A stretch of 16,215 nucleotides of DNA from JBCCWR01 sp039193385 (lineage in GTDB: Bacteria > Verrucomicrobiota > Verrucomicrobiia > Methylacidiphilales > JBCCWR01). The position numbers and the translations under genes were made by a program. The notes below the pieces were generated by a model, which was not told where the DNA came from, ran no database searches, and worked only from the letters and a program-made list of their open reading frames with translations. Position 1 is the first letter of the stretch. Every line of letters begins with the position of its first letter. Shown one piece after another: positions 7,042 to 14,351 of this stretch. The DNA lies in assembly GCA_039193385.1 (NCBI GenBank), contig JBCCWR010000048.1, positions 1 through 16,215 on the forward strand. Direction: 5' to 3'.

Positions 7042-8466
7042 TTATGGTTCCTTTTTTTTGCGTTTTTTTGATTTTGGAGGCGGTTGATCCCAGTTATAAA
7101 GTGAAGAAGGCCTATCAGCCTCTTCAAAAATAGCCTCAAACCGTTCAATAATTTCTGGATGCTGCGCTGCCAAGTCATTTTGCTCGGATAAATCTGCCTT
7201 AATGTCAAAAAGCATGATTGAACCACGTTTTTCTTTAAACATCCCTTCTTGAACTGCTTTCCACTTCTGGGTTAACGCAGCACGTTTACCTTGGCCTTCA
7301 TAGTGAGCCCAGTAGAGGTATTCATGCTGTTTTTGCTGAGTTTTATAACCTAAAAAGGTAGGTAAAAAATTAATACCGTCAATTCCTATGGGAGGTTGAA
7401 CTCCGCTGATAGCGCACAACGTTGGCATCACGTCCCAGAATGCAGAGAGGTGATTGGTTTCGGACCCGGCTTGGATCTTGCCGGGCCAGCGAGCAATCAT
7501 AGGTACCCGTATACCACCCTCAAAAAGATCACGCTTGATTCCCCTGAGCCCACCTGCTGAGTTAAACCACTCCGCTTTATTGCCCCCAGCTTGGTGTGGT
7601 CCATTGTCGGAAGAGAACATAATAAGGGTGTTTTTTGTTAGAGCGAGCTCATCCAGCTTTTTCATGATTTCTCCCACTTCCCAATCCAAACGACTCACCA
7701 TACCTGCAAAAGTAGCTTTAGGCTCGTTGCAGGGTGCATAACCACCCGTTTTATCCGCCGGCACATCTTGGCCAACTTTTCCTCGATATTTCGCTACCCA
7801 TGCTTCAGGAGCCACCAGACTGGCATGGGGGATAAGAGCCGCGTAGTGTAAAAAGAAAGGTTTTCCATCTGCATTTCTGCGATCTAGATATGCCATGATC
7901 TCTTTCATGAATTCATCATGGATATAAGTGTCTCCTGTATGTTTCTTATTGTTCGGAAAATGAACTTCTTCTGAGTTACGGTAAACCAATGGCGGAAAAT
8001 AGTGGTGAGCTGGCCCGTGTCCGTTAAAACCATAGAAATAGTCAAATCCCTTTCGGTTGGAATGACCGACAGAGGTGTCAGCACCTGTTCCCGACTTACC
8101 AATCATGGCGGTATGGTATCCGGCATTTTTCAAGACACGGGCAATGGTTATGTCCTCTTTGTCCTCGCGTAGTTCCAGCCCTTTTCCATTACCACGGACA
8201 GTAACGTGACCGGTATGTTGTCCGGTCATGAGACAAGCTCGGGAAGGAGCGCAGACGGTACTCCCGGAGTGATGGTTGGTGAACTTCATACCTTCTGCAC
8301 ACAGTTGATCGATATGAGGAGTTTGAATGATCTCTTGTCCATAGCACCCTAGATCCCCATAGCCGAGATCATCAGCTAATATATAAATGATATTGGGCTT
8401 TTCTGAAGCTATGGCTTGCCCAATGAAAATGAATGCAACCAGTGCGCAAATAGATAATTTTCTCAT
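7042..8466 (-). CDS. S1 sulfatase with basic C-terminal tail
   Basis: From the ATG at 8466 this is a 474-residue exported sulfatase whose signal peptide MRKLSICALVAFIFIGQAIA is followed directly by the mature SEKPN start. The frame continues upstream to ATGs at 8505 and 8556, but these only add a polar, untypical leader; the 8505 ATG would matter only if the transcript were leaderless. The sulfatase core is complete: ADDLGYGD (31-38) with two metal-binding Asp, formylglycine Cys C72 in CAPSR, and SSDNGP at 285-290 with Ca ligands D287 and N288. The usual GKWHLG or GKWGLG substrate motif is GKSGTG (123-128): the Lys is kept but the Trp is lost. The protein ends in a run of eight basic residues (KSKKRKKK) encoded by A7 and A8 tracts. 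It follows the GH141-like gene and sits 5 bp before the next sulfatase. The substrate is not predictable here. Confidence 0.92.
   Translation of the reverse strand: MRKLSICALVAFIFIGQAIASEKPNIIYILADDLGYGDLGCYGQEIIQTPHIDQLCAEGMKFTNHHSGSTVCAPSRACLMTGQHTGHVTVRGNGKGLELREDKEDITIARVLKNAGYHTAMIGKSGTGADTSVGHSNRKGFDYFYGFNGHGPAHHYFPPLVYRNSEEVHFPNNKKHTGDTYIHDEFMKEIMAYLDRRNADGKPFFLHYAALIPHASLVAPEAWVAKYRGKVGQDVPADKTGGYAPCNEPKATFAGMVSRLDWEVGEIMKKLDELALTKNTLIMFSSDNGPHQAGGNKAEWFNSAGGLRGIKRDLFEGGIRVPMIARWPGKIQAGSETNHLSAFWDVMPTLCAISGVQPPIGIDGINFLPTFLGYKTQQKQHEYLYWAHYEGQGKRAALTQKWKAVQEGMFKEKRGSIMLFDIKADLSEQNDLAAQHPEIIERFEAIFEEADRPSSLYNWDQPPPKSKKRKKKEP
7051..7057 (-). other. A_AAA_AAG slippery heptamer at the sulfatase-sulfatase junction
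   Basis: Five codons upstream of the upstream sulfatase's last base, an A8-G tract contains A_AAA_AAG in exactly the phase that supports -1 ribosomal frameshifting (as in dnaX). After a -1 slip the frame avoids the TAA at 7042-7044 and runs without a stop into the ATG at 7036 and the whole next sulfatase. No clear upstream stimulatory Shine-Dalgarno sequence was seen and no downstream hairpin was evident, so simple translational coupling is the more economical reading. Confidence 0.25.
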
Positions 8467-8511
8467 AAAGTTGTAGTCTGAGTGCTTTTTTACTTTATTA
8501 CTCATCTGAAA

Positions 8512-8540
8512 TTTATACCCTATAATTTCGATAATGGTAA
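8512..8540 (-). promoter_or_regulatory. possible internal sigma70-type promoter
   Basis: On the minus strand TTACCA (8540-8535) and TATAAA (8517-8512) are 17 bp apart, matching 4/6 and 5/6 of the -35 and -10 consensus. Transcription would start near 8505, leaving a leader of about 40 nt before the preferred ATG at 8466. The 115-bp gap here is the widest inside the cluster. If real, it would let the two downstream sulfatases and the GH95 gene be expressed apart from the upstream genes. Such matches arise by chance in AT-rich DNA. Confidence 0.3.
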
Positions 8541-8581
8541 TAACAATTTTTGTCATAGTATCGCGTATATAAAAGCAAAAT

Positions 8582-11098
8582 CTAGCGGTTAACCATTATC
8601 ATTTGCTCAGCCTGATTTCTAAGGATTTTTACCTTCAAAATCTCTTTGCTTTTGAATTGGCGTTTGAGTTTGGTCTGGTTGGAAATACTCTTATTGTTAA
8701 TGATTAAAATGACATCATCGGTTTGGAAGCCAAATTGATCCATTGGAGAATTTACAGGCACATTAACCAGGATAACACCTGTTTTGTCAGGTGCGCCATA
8801 GGCCGTCATTTCGCTAAGGGTGTCGAGATCATCCATTTCCGCGCCGAGAAATTTGGGAATTTTTTTTGAGCCGGCAATTGTAGCCGAGCTCTTATAATTA
8901 CCCTTACTGACATGTTCGATAATGTAGTAGCTCCTAGGTATACGAATCAGGGGCTGGGGTGCACTTTTTTTTAAGTACGCTGAGGTCACGCCAAAACCAG
9001 TCATGGGGAAGTTTTTGAACCCCATGGCCAGCGCGGGCGATCCAGCCTTGAGCGTGAAATCACCCTTTTCAGGATCTTTAAACATGGCATCACCTACAAG
9101 GCTGTTAGCGTCCTGTGCCGTAAACTCCTGAACTTCGTTGGCAGGCCGAGTCTTTTCACCCGGTACATGGAAAAAGGTACGGTCGATCAGACCCTTCCAA
9201 GACTTTGGATTTTTGGTACTGTAAAACCCACTGACAAAAATGTTGTGTTTGAAGGTGTCATACACTGGTGCAGGGTAAGGCACATTACAGGTGTATACGC
9301 CATTGATGATGATGTTATTGAATACGTTTCTGTAAAATCCTTCGCGCGTTTTTATGCCGCCTGAGAGGCAGAGATTATTGTAAATATCGTAATGAGTCGA
9401 ACCGTCGTCGAGGTCGATATCCCAGCCGTGATCACAGTGCATACGATTGTTGCGAATGATGATTTTTTGGTAAGCATCCCAAAGCATCATATCAGGATAC
9501 TTAGCCACGTATTCATCCATGCCTTTGGCTGGGCCACTCGGTGTAGCATGGAACCAATAACGATCACGCCCCCAAGAGTTAAAAGCCCCGTGGTCATGTG
9601 TTTCGAGAACCGTTTCAAAGCAGTCATTCCATTCAATGATGTGGCCGCCCCAGGCACCTGAGCAGATATTGATGGCTGCACGTGGGGTGTGATGAATCGT
9701 ATTGTGACGGATCGTAATGCGTGAGGCCATAGCAAGATTGACTCCTGCCGGTTGTTTTTCAACACGCCCACAATAACCCATCAAATTATCTTCCACCAAA
9801 CAGTCGGCGGGATACTCTTCTGACTTAGGGCCTTTTTCAGTGTCTACGGCATCCAGACTGGGTGGGCCTGGACTGTAGGAAAAAATGGGATCACGGACGG
9901 CTGCAGGGGATCCTACAAAGTTGATATCGGTAGCCCCATTGCGGTCGAATAGATTTCCCTTGATGACAGCGCCTCGGTTATACCCATCAACGAAGATGGC
10001 ATTACCTCCAAGCTGATCGAAGTGGCTCTGGGTTATGGTGATGTTGTCGGTTCCACGTAGGTGAATAGCACCGCCACGATAGATGGTCCAATCCGAGCGT
10101 AGGAGTGGCTCTTTTGTTTTCATGAAGGTGCGTGCGGATCCCGTAAAGCGCAAGCCGTGAATGATAATGTGTTTTACAGGCTCGGTGGTGACGTGTGTTT
10201 CGAAAGTGATTTTTTTCATACCGTTTCCCGGACTATCAACAGTCATACTCGGGGACGGTTGTTGCGTGTTTCCGTAGAATTCGATCAAATGTGGTCGTTC
10301 GAACACGGCGTCGACTTTGGCTGTGGTAAGGTCGACGCCTGCATTTGGATAACAGTAAAGCGTTTGAGCTGCGAGATCGTAGAACCACTCACCCGCAACA
10401 TCGAGTTCTTCGAATACGTTTTCCACCATGCGGAATTCACGATGAGGTGGCACAGCTCGGTTGTCTTGCCAACCGCCTTGGCGAATTAAATTTCCTTTAT
10501 TGTCAATCCCGGTTACCTCATAGTGAGTCCCACCCCAGCGCCTTCCATGGATCGCATGCAAGTAAGCGCCCACTGGGTTTTTCCAACCACGGTCTTTAGG
10601 ATCCCAGGCATTTGCGGAATAGGCGGTAAATGGAACATCAAGATTATCGCTGGCATTCGGGAAACGGGCCATACGTTGACGTTCTTGATTCACAAAGAGC
10701 TGATCGATGGCCTCTTCTGATGCGAGCTTGGCTTTGAAGATACCATCTTTATAGGGCCGCCAATCTAAATCCAGACGTAGCGCTCCGGTGAGAGTTACCT
10801 CAGCGCCTTCAGCAGCCATATAAGTTACCTTTGCCTTCTCGGTACCGCTATCGCGCGGAGTGAGCGTGAGAGGTTTATGCATACGATAGATGCCTTCCAG
10901 GAGGATAACGCGAATCGGTTCTTGGCCGAGATTGCCTTTTTGGCGAAGGAGATCGCGTGCAGCATGGAGTGTAGCGAGAGGTTGGCTTTGGGTCCCAGAG
11001 TTATGGTCGTTGCCTTGGGGTGATACGTAGAGGTCAAATGCCATGCTCGAGGTATTCGTCATCAAGCATATGAAGCCTAGCAGTGTGTATACTTTCAC
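8582..11098 (-). CDS. GH141-like beta-helix glycosidase (probable alpha-L-fucosidase) with C-terminal PDZ domain
   Basis: This 838-residue protein starts at GTG (11098): an in-frame TAG lies two codons upstream, and the next ATG would remove the signal peptide, which appears to end near SMA (18-20). The mature part begins with YVSPQGND and ATLHAARD, the opening of a right-handed parallel beta-helix. Motifs HDHGAFNSWGRDRYW (501-515) and DHGWDIDLDDGS (556-567), followed by YDIYNNLCL, resemble the conserved core of GH141, a family that includes an alpha-L-fucosidase acting on rhamnogalacturonan II and a xylanase, and that is abundant in fucoidan loci. The Asp residues in these motifs are the likely catalytic candidates. 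From about 750 to the end, GVILVNVPVNSP, then GF..DDVILIINNKSI, is a PDZ domain, an unusual addition. It lies among sulfatase genes 41 bp after the preceding one. Exact substrate and linkage are unknown. Confidence 0.8.
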   Translation of the reverse strand: MKVYTLLGFICLMTNTSSMAFDLYVSPQGNDHNSGTQSQPLATLHAARDLLRQKGNLGQEPIRVILLEGIYRMHKPLTLTPRDSGTEKAKVTYMAAEGAEVTLTGALRLDLDWRPYKDGIFKAKLASEEAIDQLFVNQERQRMARFPNASDNLDVPFTAYSANAWDPKDRGWKNPVGAYLHAIHGRRWGGTHYEVTGIDNKGNLIRQGGWQDNRAVPPHREFRMVENVFEELDVAGEWFYDLAAQTLYCYPNAGVDLTTAKVDAVFERPHLIEFYGNTQQPSPSMTVDSPGNGMKKITFETHVTTEPVKHIIIHGLRFTGSARTFMKTKEPLLRSDWTIYRGGAIHLRGTDNITITQSHFDQLGGNAIFVDGYNRGAVIKGNLFDRNGATDINFVGSPAAVRDPIFSYSPGPPSLDAVDTEKGPKSEEYPADCLVEDNLMGYCGRVEKQPAGVNLAMASRITIRHNTIHHTPRAAINICSGAWGGHIIEWNDCFETVLETHDHGAFNSWGRDRYWFHATPSGPAKGMDEYVAKYPDMMLWDAYQKIIIRNNRMHCDHGWDIDLDDGSTHYDIYNNLCLSGGIKTREGFYRNVFNNIIINGVYTCNVPYPAPVYDTFKHNIFVSGFYSTKNPKSWKGLIDRTFFHVPGEKTRPANEVQEFTAQDANSLVGDAMFKDPEKGDFTLKAGSPALAMGFKNFPMTGFGVTSAYLKKSAPQPLIRIPRSYYIIEHVSKGNYKSSATIAGSKKIPKFLGAEMDDLDTLSEMTAYGAPDKTGVILVNVPVNSPMDQFGFQTDDVILIINNKSISNQTKLKRQFKSKEILKVKILRNQAEQMIMVNR

Positions 11099-11139
11099 AT
11101 TTAGCTATGGGTTTGTTTTTAAAATGGGCTTAAAGTCTT

Positions 11140-12672
11140 CTATTTCGCTTTCATCCAGTGGAGCTGCGGCCAGTTGTTCGGGGTGTCATTGGATTGAGGA
11201 GCACCAGATGTACTACGGCCATTGACGACGATTTCTGTCGCGATTCGGGTCAGCTCTTTGACGACTTCTGGTTGAGATTCATAGAGATTATTTTTTTCGC
11301 GAGGGTCGTCTTTCATATTATAAAGCTGATAGCGCGGGAGCCCCTGCTTTTCGGCCTGCTTGTCTGTTGGCTTGCTCCAGCCTCCTGAGCCAGGGCCAAA
11401 GATGAGCTTCCATTCAGGAGTGCGCACGGCAAAAACGCCTTGTACGGAGTGGTTGATGATGGCTTTATGCTCTTTAGCAGGGTCCGACTGCCCCAAAATA
11501 GCTGGCAGAAAGCTGACGCTGTCTTCCGCCGCATCATCAGGAAGCTCAGCACCTATGATATCAGCCATGGTAGCTACAATATCACCTAGGACGGTCAGAC
11601 GATCCGTGCTTGAACCGGGTTTAATTTTTGCGGGCCAGCGTATGATATGTGGCACGCGATGTCCACCTTCCCAGATATCGGCCTTGGCTCCGCGGTAAAT
11701 GTGATTCGCAAAATGCCCCTTCGCTTCTAAAGCTTCAAAATCGGCTTGTGGTGAGCAGCCGTTGTCTGAGGTGAAAATAACGATGGTATTGTCTGCGACA
11801 CCCCTTTCTTCGATTGCTTTCATGATGCGTCCGACTCCAGCATCCGTTTGCATGACGAAATCACCAAAATCGCCTATGCCGCTTTTGCCCTTCCATTCAT
11901 TCGTTGGGATAATAGGCGTGTGGGGACTGGTAACGGGGACATAGAGCGCAAAAGGTTTTTTACCATCCCAGTTGCGGATATAGTCTGCACTGCGGTTACA
12001 GAACTCATCCAAAGTCTGAAATGGATCGAAGTTATCGGCAATGGGGCCAGTCCGGAACAATCCCTTGATGCCCAGATCTGTTTTGCTTTTTGTAGCTACG
12101 TTTGTGGAAGTGTAGCGATCATTTTCTATGTAGACATAGGGGGGGAAGTCCAGTGAGGCCCCATGTCCCCAGAAATAATCAAAGCCATTGCTGGTGGGTG
12201 TACGTTTAATGGGCTGAGCCCAGTCTATCGCTGGGTTTTTACCTTTTGGGTTCCCGATGAAGGGTAGCTCCATACCCAAGTGCCATTTACCAATCATGGC
12301 TGTTTGGTAGCCATGGCTGCGGAGTAAAGATGCTAACGTTAGGCGATCTTCGGCAATTAGAGGAGTGCCATAGCCATTTAAAACTGATTTCTTTAAATGG
12401 GTACGCCAGTTGTAGCGACCGGTTAATACGTTGTAGCGCGTGGGGGTGCACACAGATGAGCTCGTGTGAGCGTCGGTAAAAATGATGCCTTCTTGGGCGA
12501 GTTGGTCGATATAGGGTGTTTTTATTTTGCTCTCAGGATTAAGGGCTGAGACATCGCCATATCCCTGATCATCTGTGAGGATATAAACAAGATTTGGCTT
12601 TTCCGCAGCATTTAGTGTTTGTAGAGCCATGCCGCCAAGACAGCAGGCAGCTAGAGTAAGCAATTTTTTCAT
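11140..12672 (-). CDS. S1 sulfatase, S1_15-like
   Basis: This 510-residue exported sulfatase has signal peptide MKKLLTLAACCLGGMALQTL, with cleavage probably just after NAA (21-23). Core residues: TDDQGYGD (33-40) for metal binding, formylglycine Cys C75 in CTPTR, K129 and H131 in GKWHLG, H251 in TSPHTP, and D303/N304 in SDNG. The stretch after SDNG (CSPQADF, then GH, RGAKADIWEGGHRVP up to 341) resembles SulfAtlas subfamily S1_15, where characterised members remove 6-O-sulfate from galactose or N-acetylgalactosamine; this subfamily call is from memory and should be treated as tentative. S1_15 genes also recur in fucoidan loci. It is placed 54 bp after the tandem sulfatase pair and 41 bp before the GH141-like gene, consistent with one transcript. 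A Cys at position 10 in LAAC is too close to the start to be a convincing lipobox. Confidence 0.93.
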   Translation of the reverse strand: MKKLLTLAACCLGGMALQTLNAAEKPNLVYILTDDQGYGDVSALNPESKIKTPYIDQLAQEGIIFTDAHTSSSVCTPTRYNVLTGRYNWRTHLKKSVLNGYGTPLIAEDRLTLASLLRSHGYQTAMIGKWHLGMELPFIGNPKGKNPAIDWAQPIKRTPTSNGFDYFWGHGASLDFPPYVYIENDRYTSTNVATKSKTDLGIKGLFRTGPIADNFDPFQTLDEFCNRSADYIRNWDGKKPFALYVPVTSPHTPIIPTNEWKGKSGIGDFGDFVMQTDAGVGRIMKAIEERGVADNTIVIFTSDNGCSPQADFEALEAKGHFANHIYRGAKADIWEGGHRVPHIIRWPAKIKPGSSTDRLTVLGDIVATMADIIGAELPDDAAEDSVSFLPAILGQSDPAKEHKAIINHSVQGVFAVRTPEWKLIFGPGSGGWSKPTDKQAEKQGLPRYQLYNMKDDPREKNNLYESQPEVVKELTRIATEIVVNGRSTSGAPQSNDTPNNWPQLHWMKAK

Positions 12673-12726
12673 AAAATGTCTTTATCTAATCTTTATCTTT
12701 AGGGCGATAATTTGAGTCCATATTGG

Positions 12727-14268
12727 TTATTTTCTCATCCGGCCGGCTGCGACTAGCTCATCAAGCTGTTTTTTCAAAGCCTGTGCCATCTCAGGATTTG
12801 TTTCGATAAGGTTGACTGATTCACTGGGATCGTCTTTTAAATTATAGAGTTCTTCGACATCTGGTTTCTCAGGCGCTCTGGGTATTGCTCTACCGGTAAT
12901 GTATTTCCATTCAGCTTGGCGAAACCCAAAAAACCGCGCCGCTTCTACAATCATAACATCATGTCCTTTCAGATCTTCACCCAAAAATGTTTTCAGGGTA
13001 TTTCTCGAATCTCGAGCATCCTTTTGAGAAAGTTTTATATCTAAAAGAGATGCAAAAGAGGCCAGAAAATCGATCTGGTTGACCAATGCATCCGATACTC
13101 CAGGCTTAATACGCGCTGGCCAGCGAATGATAAACGGAACACGCGTACCCCCTTCATATATTTGATACTTGCCTCCACGGTAAATACCCGAACCGTCATG
13201 ACCACGGTAAGTTTCCGCTGTGGTAATGTCCCCATCTTCTTCATAGACATCCTTATTTACAGCACCATTATCGCTAGAGAAAATGACTATGGTATTTTCG
13301 GTTAAAGCATGCTTTTCCAAAGCATTCATGATTTCTCCAGTTGACCAATCAAACTGCACCATGGCATCACCGCGGTAACCAAGCTCTGATTTTGCTTTGA
13401 AGCGAGGATGCGGCGTTCTGGGCACATGTATGTCCTGCGAAGAAAAATACAAAAAGAAAGGCTTATCTTTATTCTCGGCAATGTATGCTTTGGCTTTTTC
13501 CACAAACACATCTGCCATCGTTTCATCATCCCACAGCGCTGACTTACCTCCGGCCATGTATCCAATGCGTCCAATACCATTGATCACACTTTTGCTATGC
13601 CCACGAGTGCTCTTATAATACGTCATGGCCTCTGGATTAAGTTTTCCATTGGGGTATTGTGTACTACTCGTCTTTTCTTTTATATCTTTCCAATCCCCTA
13701 CGAAAAGAGGATCTGCCGGGTCTAAGTTGAGCACTCTGTAGCCATCCAGATAGACACATGGCACTCGATCGTTGGTTGCTGGCAGCAAAAAAGAGTAATC
13801 AAAGCCAATCTCCAGGGGACCCGGCTTTACATCACCGTTCCAGTCCGCCGGCGCATCCTCTGCTCCAAGTCCAAGATGCCATTTACCAACAATCCCTGTA
13901 GCATAACCAGCTTTCTTAAAGAGTTTGGGAAGCGTTAGAATCTCTGTAGAAATCGAGAGAGGCGCCACCGGTGACAAGATACTTACTCCGTCTCGAAAGC
14001 CGTGTATACCCGTCAACAAGGCATAGCGAGACGGCGTGCAAGTGGCTGAGGAGGCATGTCCGTCGGTAAAGCGCAAACCACCCTTAGCCAGTTTGTCAAT
14101 GTTAGGGGTTGGGATCATTTTAGAGCCATAGACTCCTACATCGCCATAGCCCACGTCATCGCCATAGATAATGACTACATTGGGTTTTGCTTTATTTGCT
14201 TCAGCAAAACTTGACAATGCCAGCAAGGAAATTATTGCAAAAGCGATGAATAACATGTGTCTGTTCAT
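12727..14268 (-). CDS. S1 sulfatase, second copy of a tandem pair (S1_16-like)
   Basis: This 513-residue exported sulfatase has a signal peptide ending near SFAEA (20-24). Either the ATG at 14268 or the one four codons on at 14256 could start it; an AGGA touches the first and lies 12 nt before the second. Metal site GDDVGYGD (36-43), formylglycine Cys C77 in CTPSR, GKWHLG (K129, H131), H281 in DIHVPR and D333/N334 in SDNG are all present, so it should be active. From residue 28 onward it is about 86% identical by eye to its upstream neighbour. The main differences are the loop after SDNG (336-353, two residues shorter here, starting AVNKD rather than PVYDD) and the region around 400-450. The overall pattern resembles subfamily S1_16, which includes galactose/N-acetylgalactosamine 4-O-sulfatases, but this is tentative. 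It lies 83 bp after its paralog. Confidence 0.93.
   Translation of the reverse strand: MNRHMLFIAFAIISLLALSSFAEANKAKPNVVIIYGDDVGYGDVGVYGSKMIPTPNIDKLAKGGLRFTDGHASSATCTPSRYALLTGIHGFRDGVSILSPVAPLSISTEILTLPKLFKKAGYATGIVGKWHLGLGAEDAPADWNGDVKPGPLEIGFDYSFLLPATNDRVPCVYLDGYRVLNLDPADPLFVGDWKDIKEKTSSTQYPNGKLNPEAMTYYKSTRGHSKSVINGIGRIGYMAGGKSALWDDETMADVFVEKAKAYIAENKDKPFFLYFSSQDIHVPRTPHPRFKAKSELGYRGDAMVQFDWSTGEIMNALEKHALTENTIVIFSSDNGAVNKDVYEEDGDITTAETYRGHDGSGIYRGGKYQIYEGGTRVPFIIRWPARIKPGVSDALVNQIDFLASFASLLDIKLSQKDARDSRNTLKTFLGEDLKGHDVMIVEAARFFGFRQAEWKYITGRAIPRAPEKPDVEELYNLKDDPSESVNLIETNPEMAQALKKQLDELVAAGRMRK
12729..14188 (-). repeat. tandem duplication unit, downstream copy (partner 14354-15819)
   Basis: The DNA here is closely similar, roughly 85% by eye, to 14354-15819. 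Similarity begins abruptly at ATTTTCTCA over the stop codon end and stops at the codons for KPN just after the signal peptide. The copies differ in length by 6 bp, explained by two codons in the loop after the SDNG motif. Intergenic sequence and signal-peptide codons are not shared. Confidence 0.85.
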
Positions 14269-14351
14269 TCCTAACTTTTTCTTAGAAGAGTTTTTAAGCT
14301 ATTGAATTAAAGTCTTTTGCTATGGGTTATTTGGATTTATTGATATCACTT

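Noticed and set aside
8467..8556. Longer N-terminus of the sulfatase starting at 8556
   Set aside because: The extra 30 residues put a polar, untypical leader before a normal signal peptide; no ribosome site supports it.
12640..12672. Lipobox-like LAAC at residues 7-10 of the S1_15-like sulfatase
   Set aside because: Only nine residues precede the Cys, too few for a normal lipoprotein signal; an ordinary signal peptide cut near NAA fits better.
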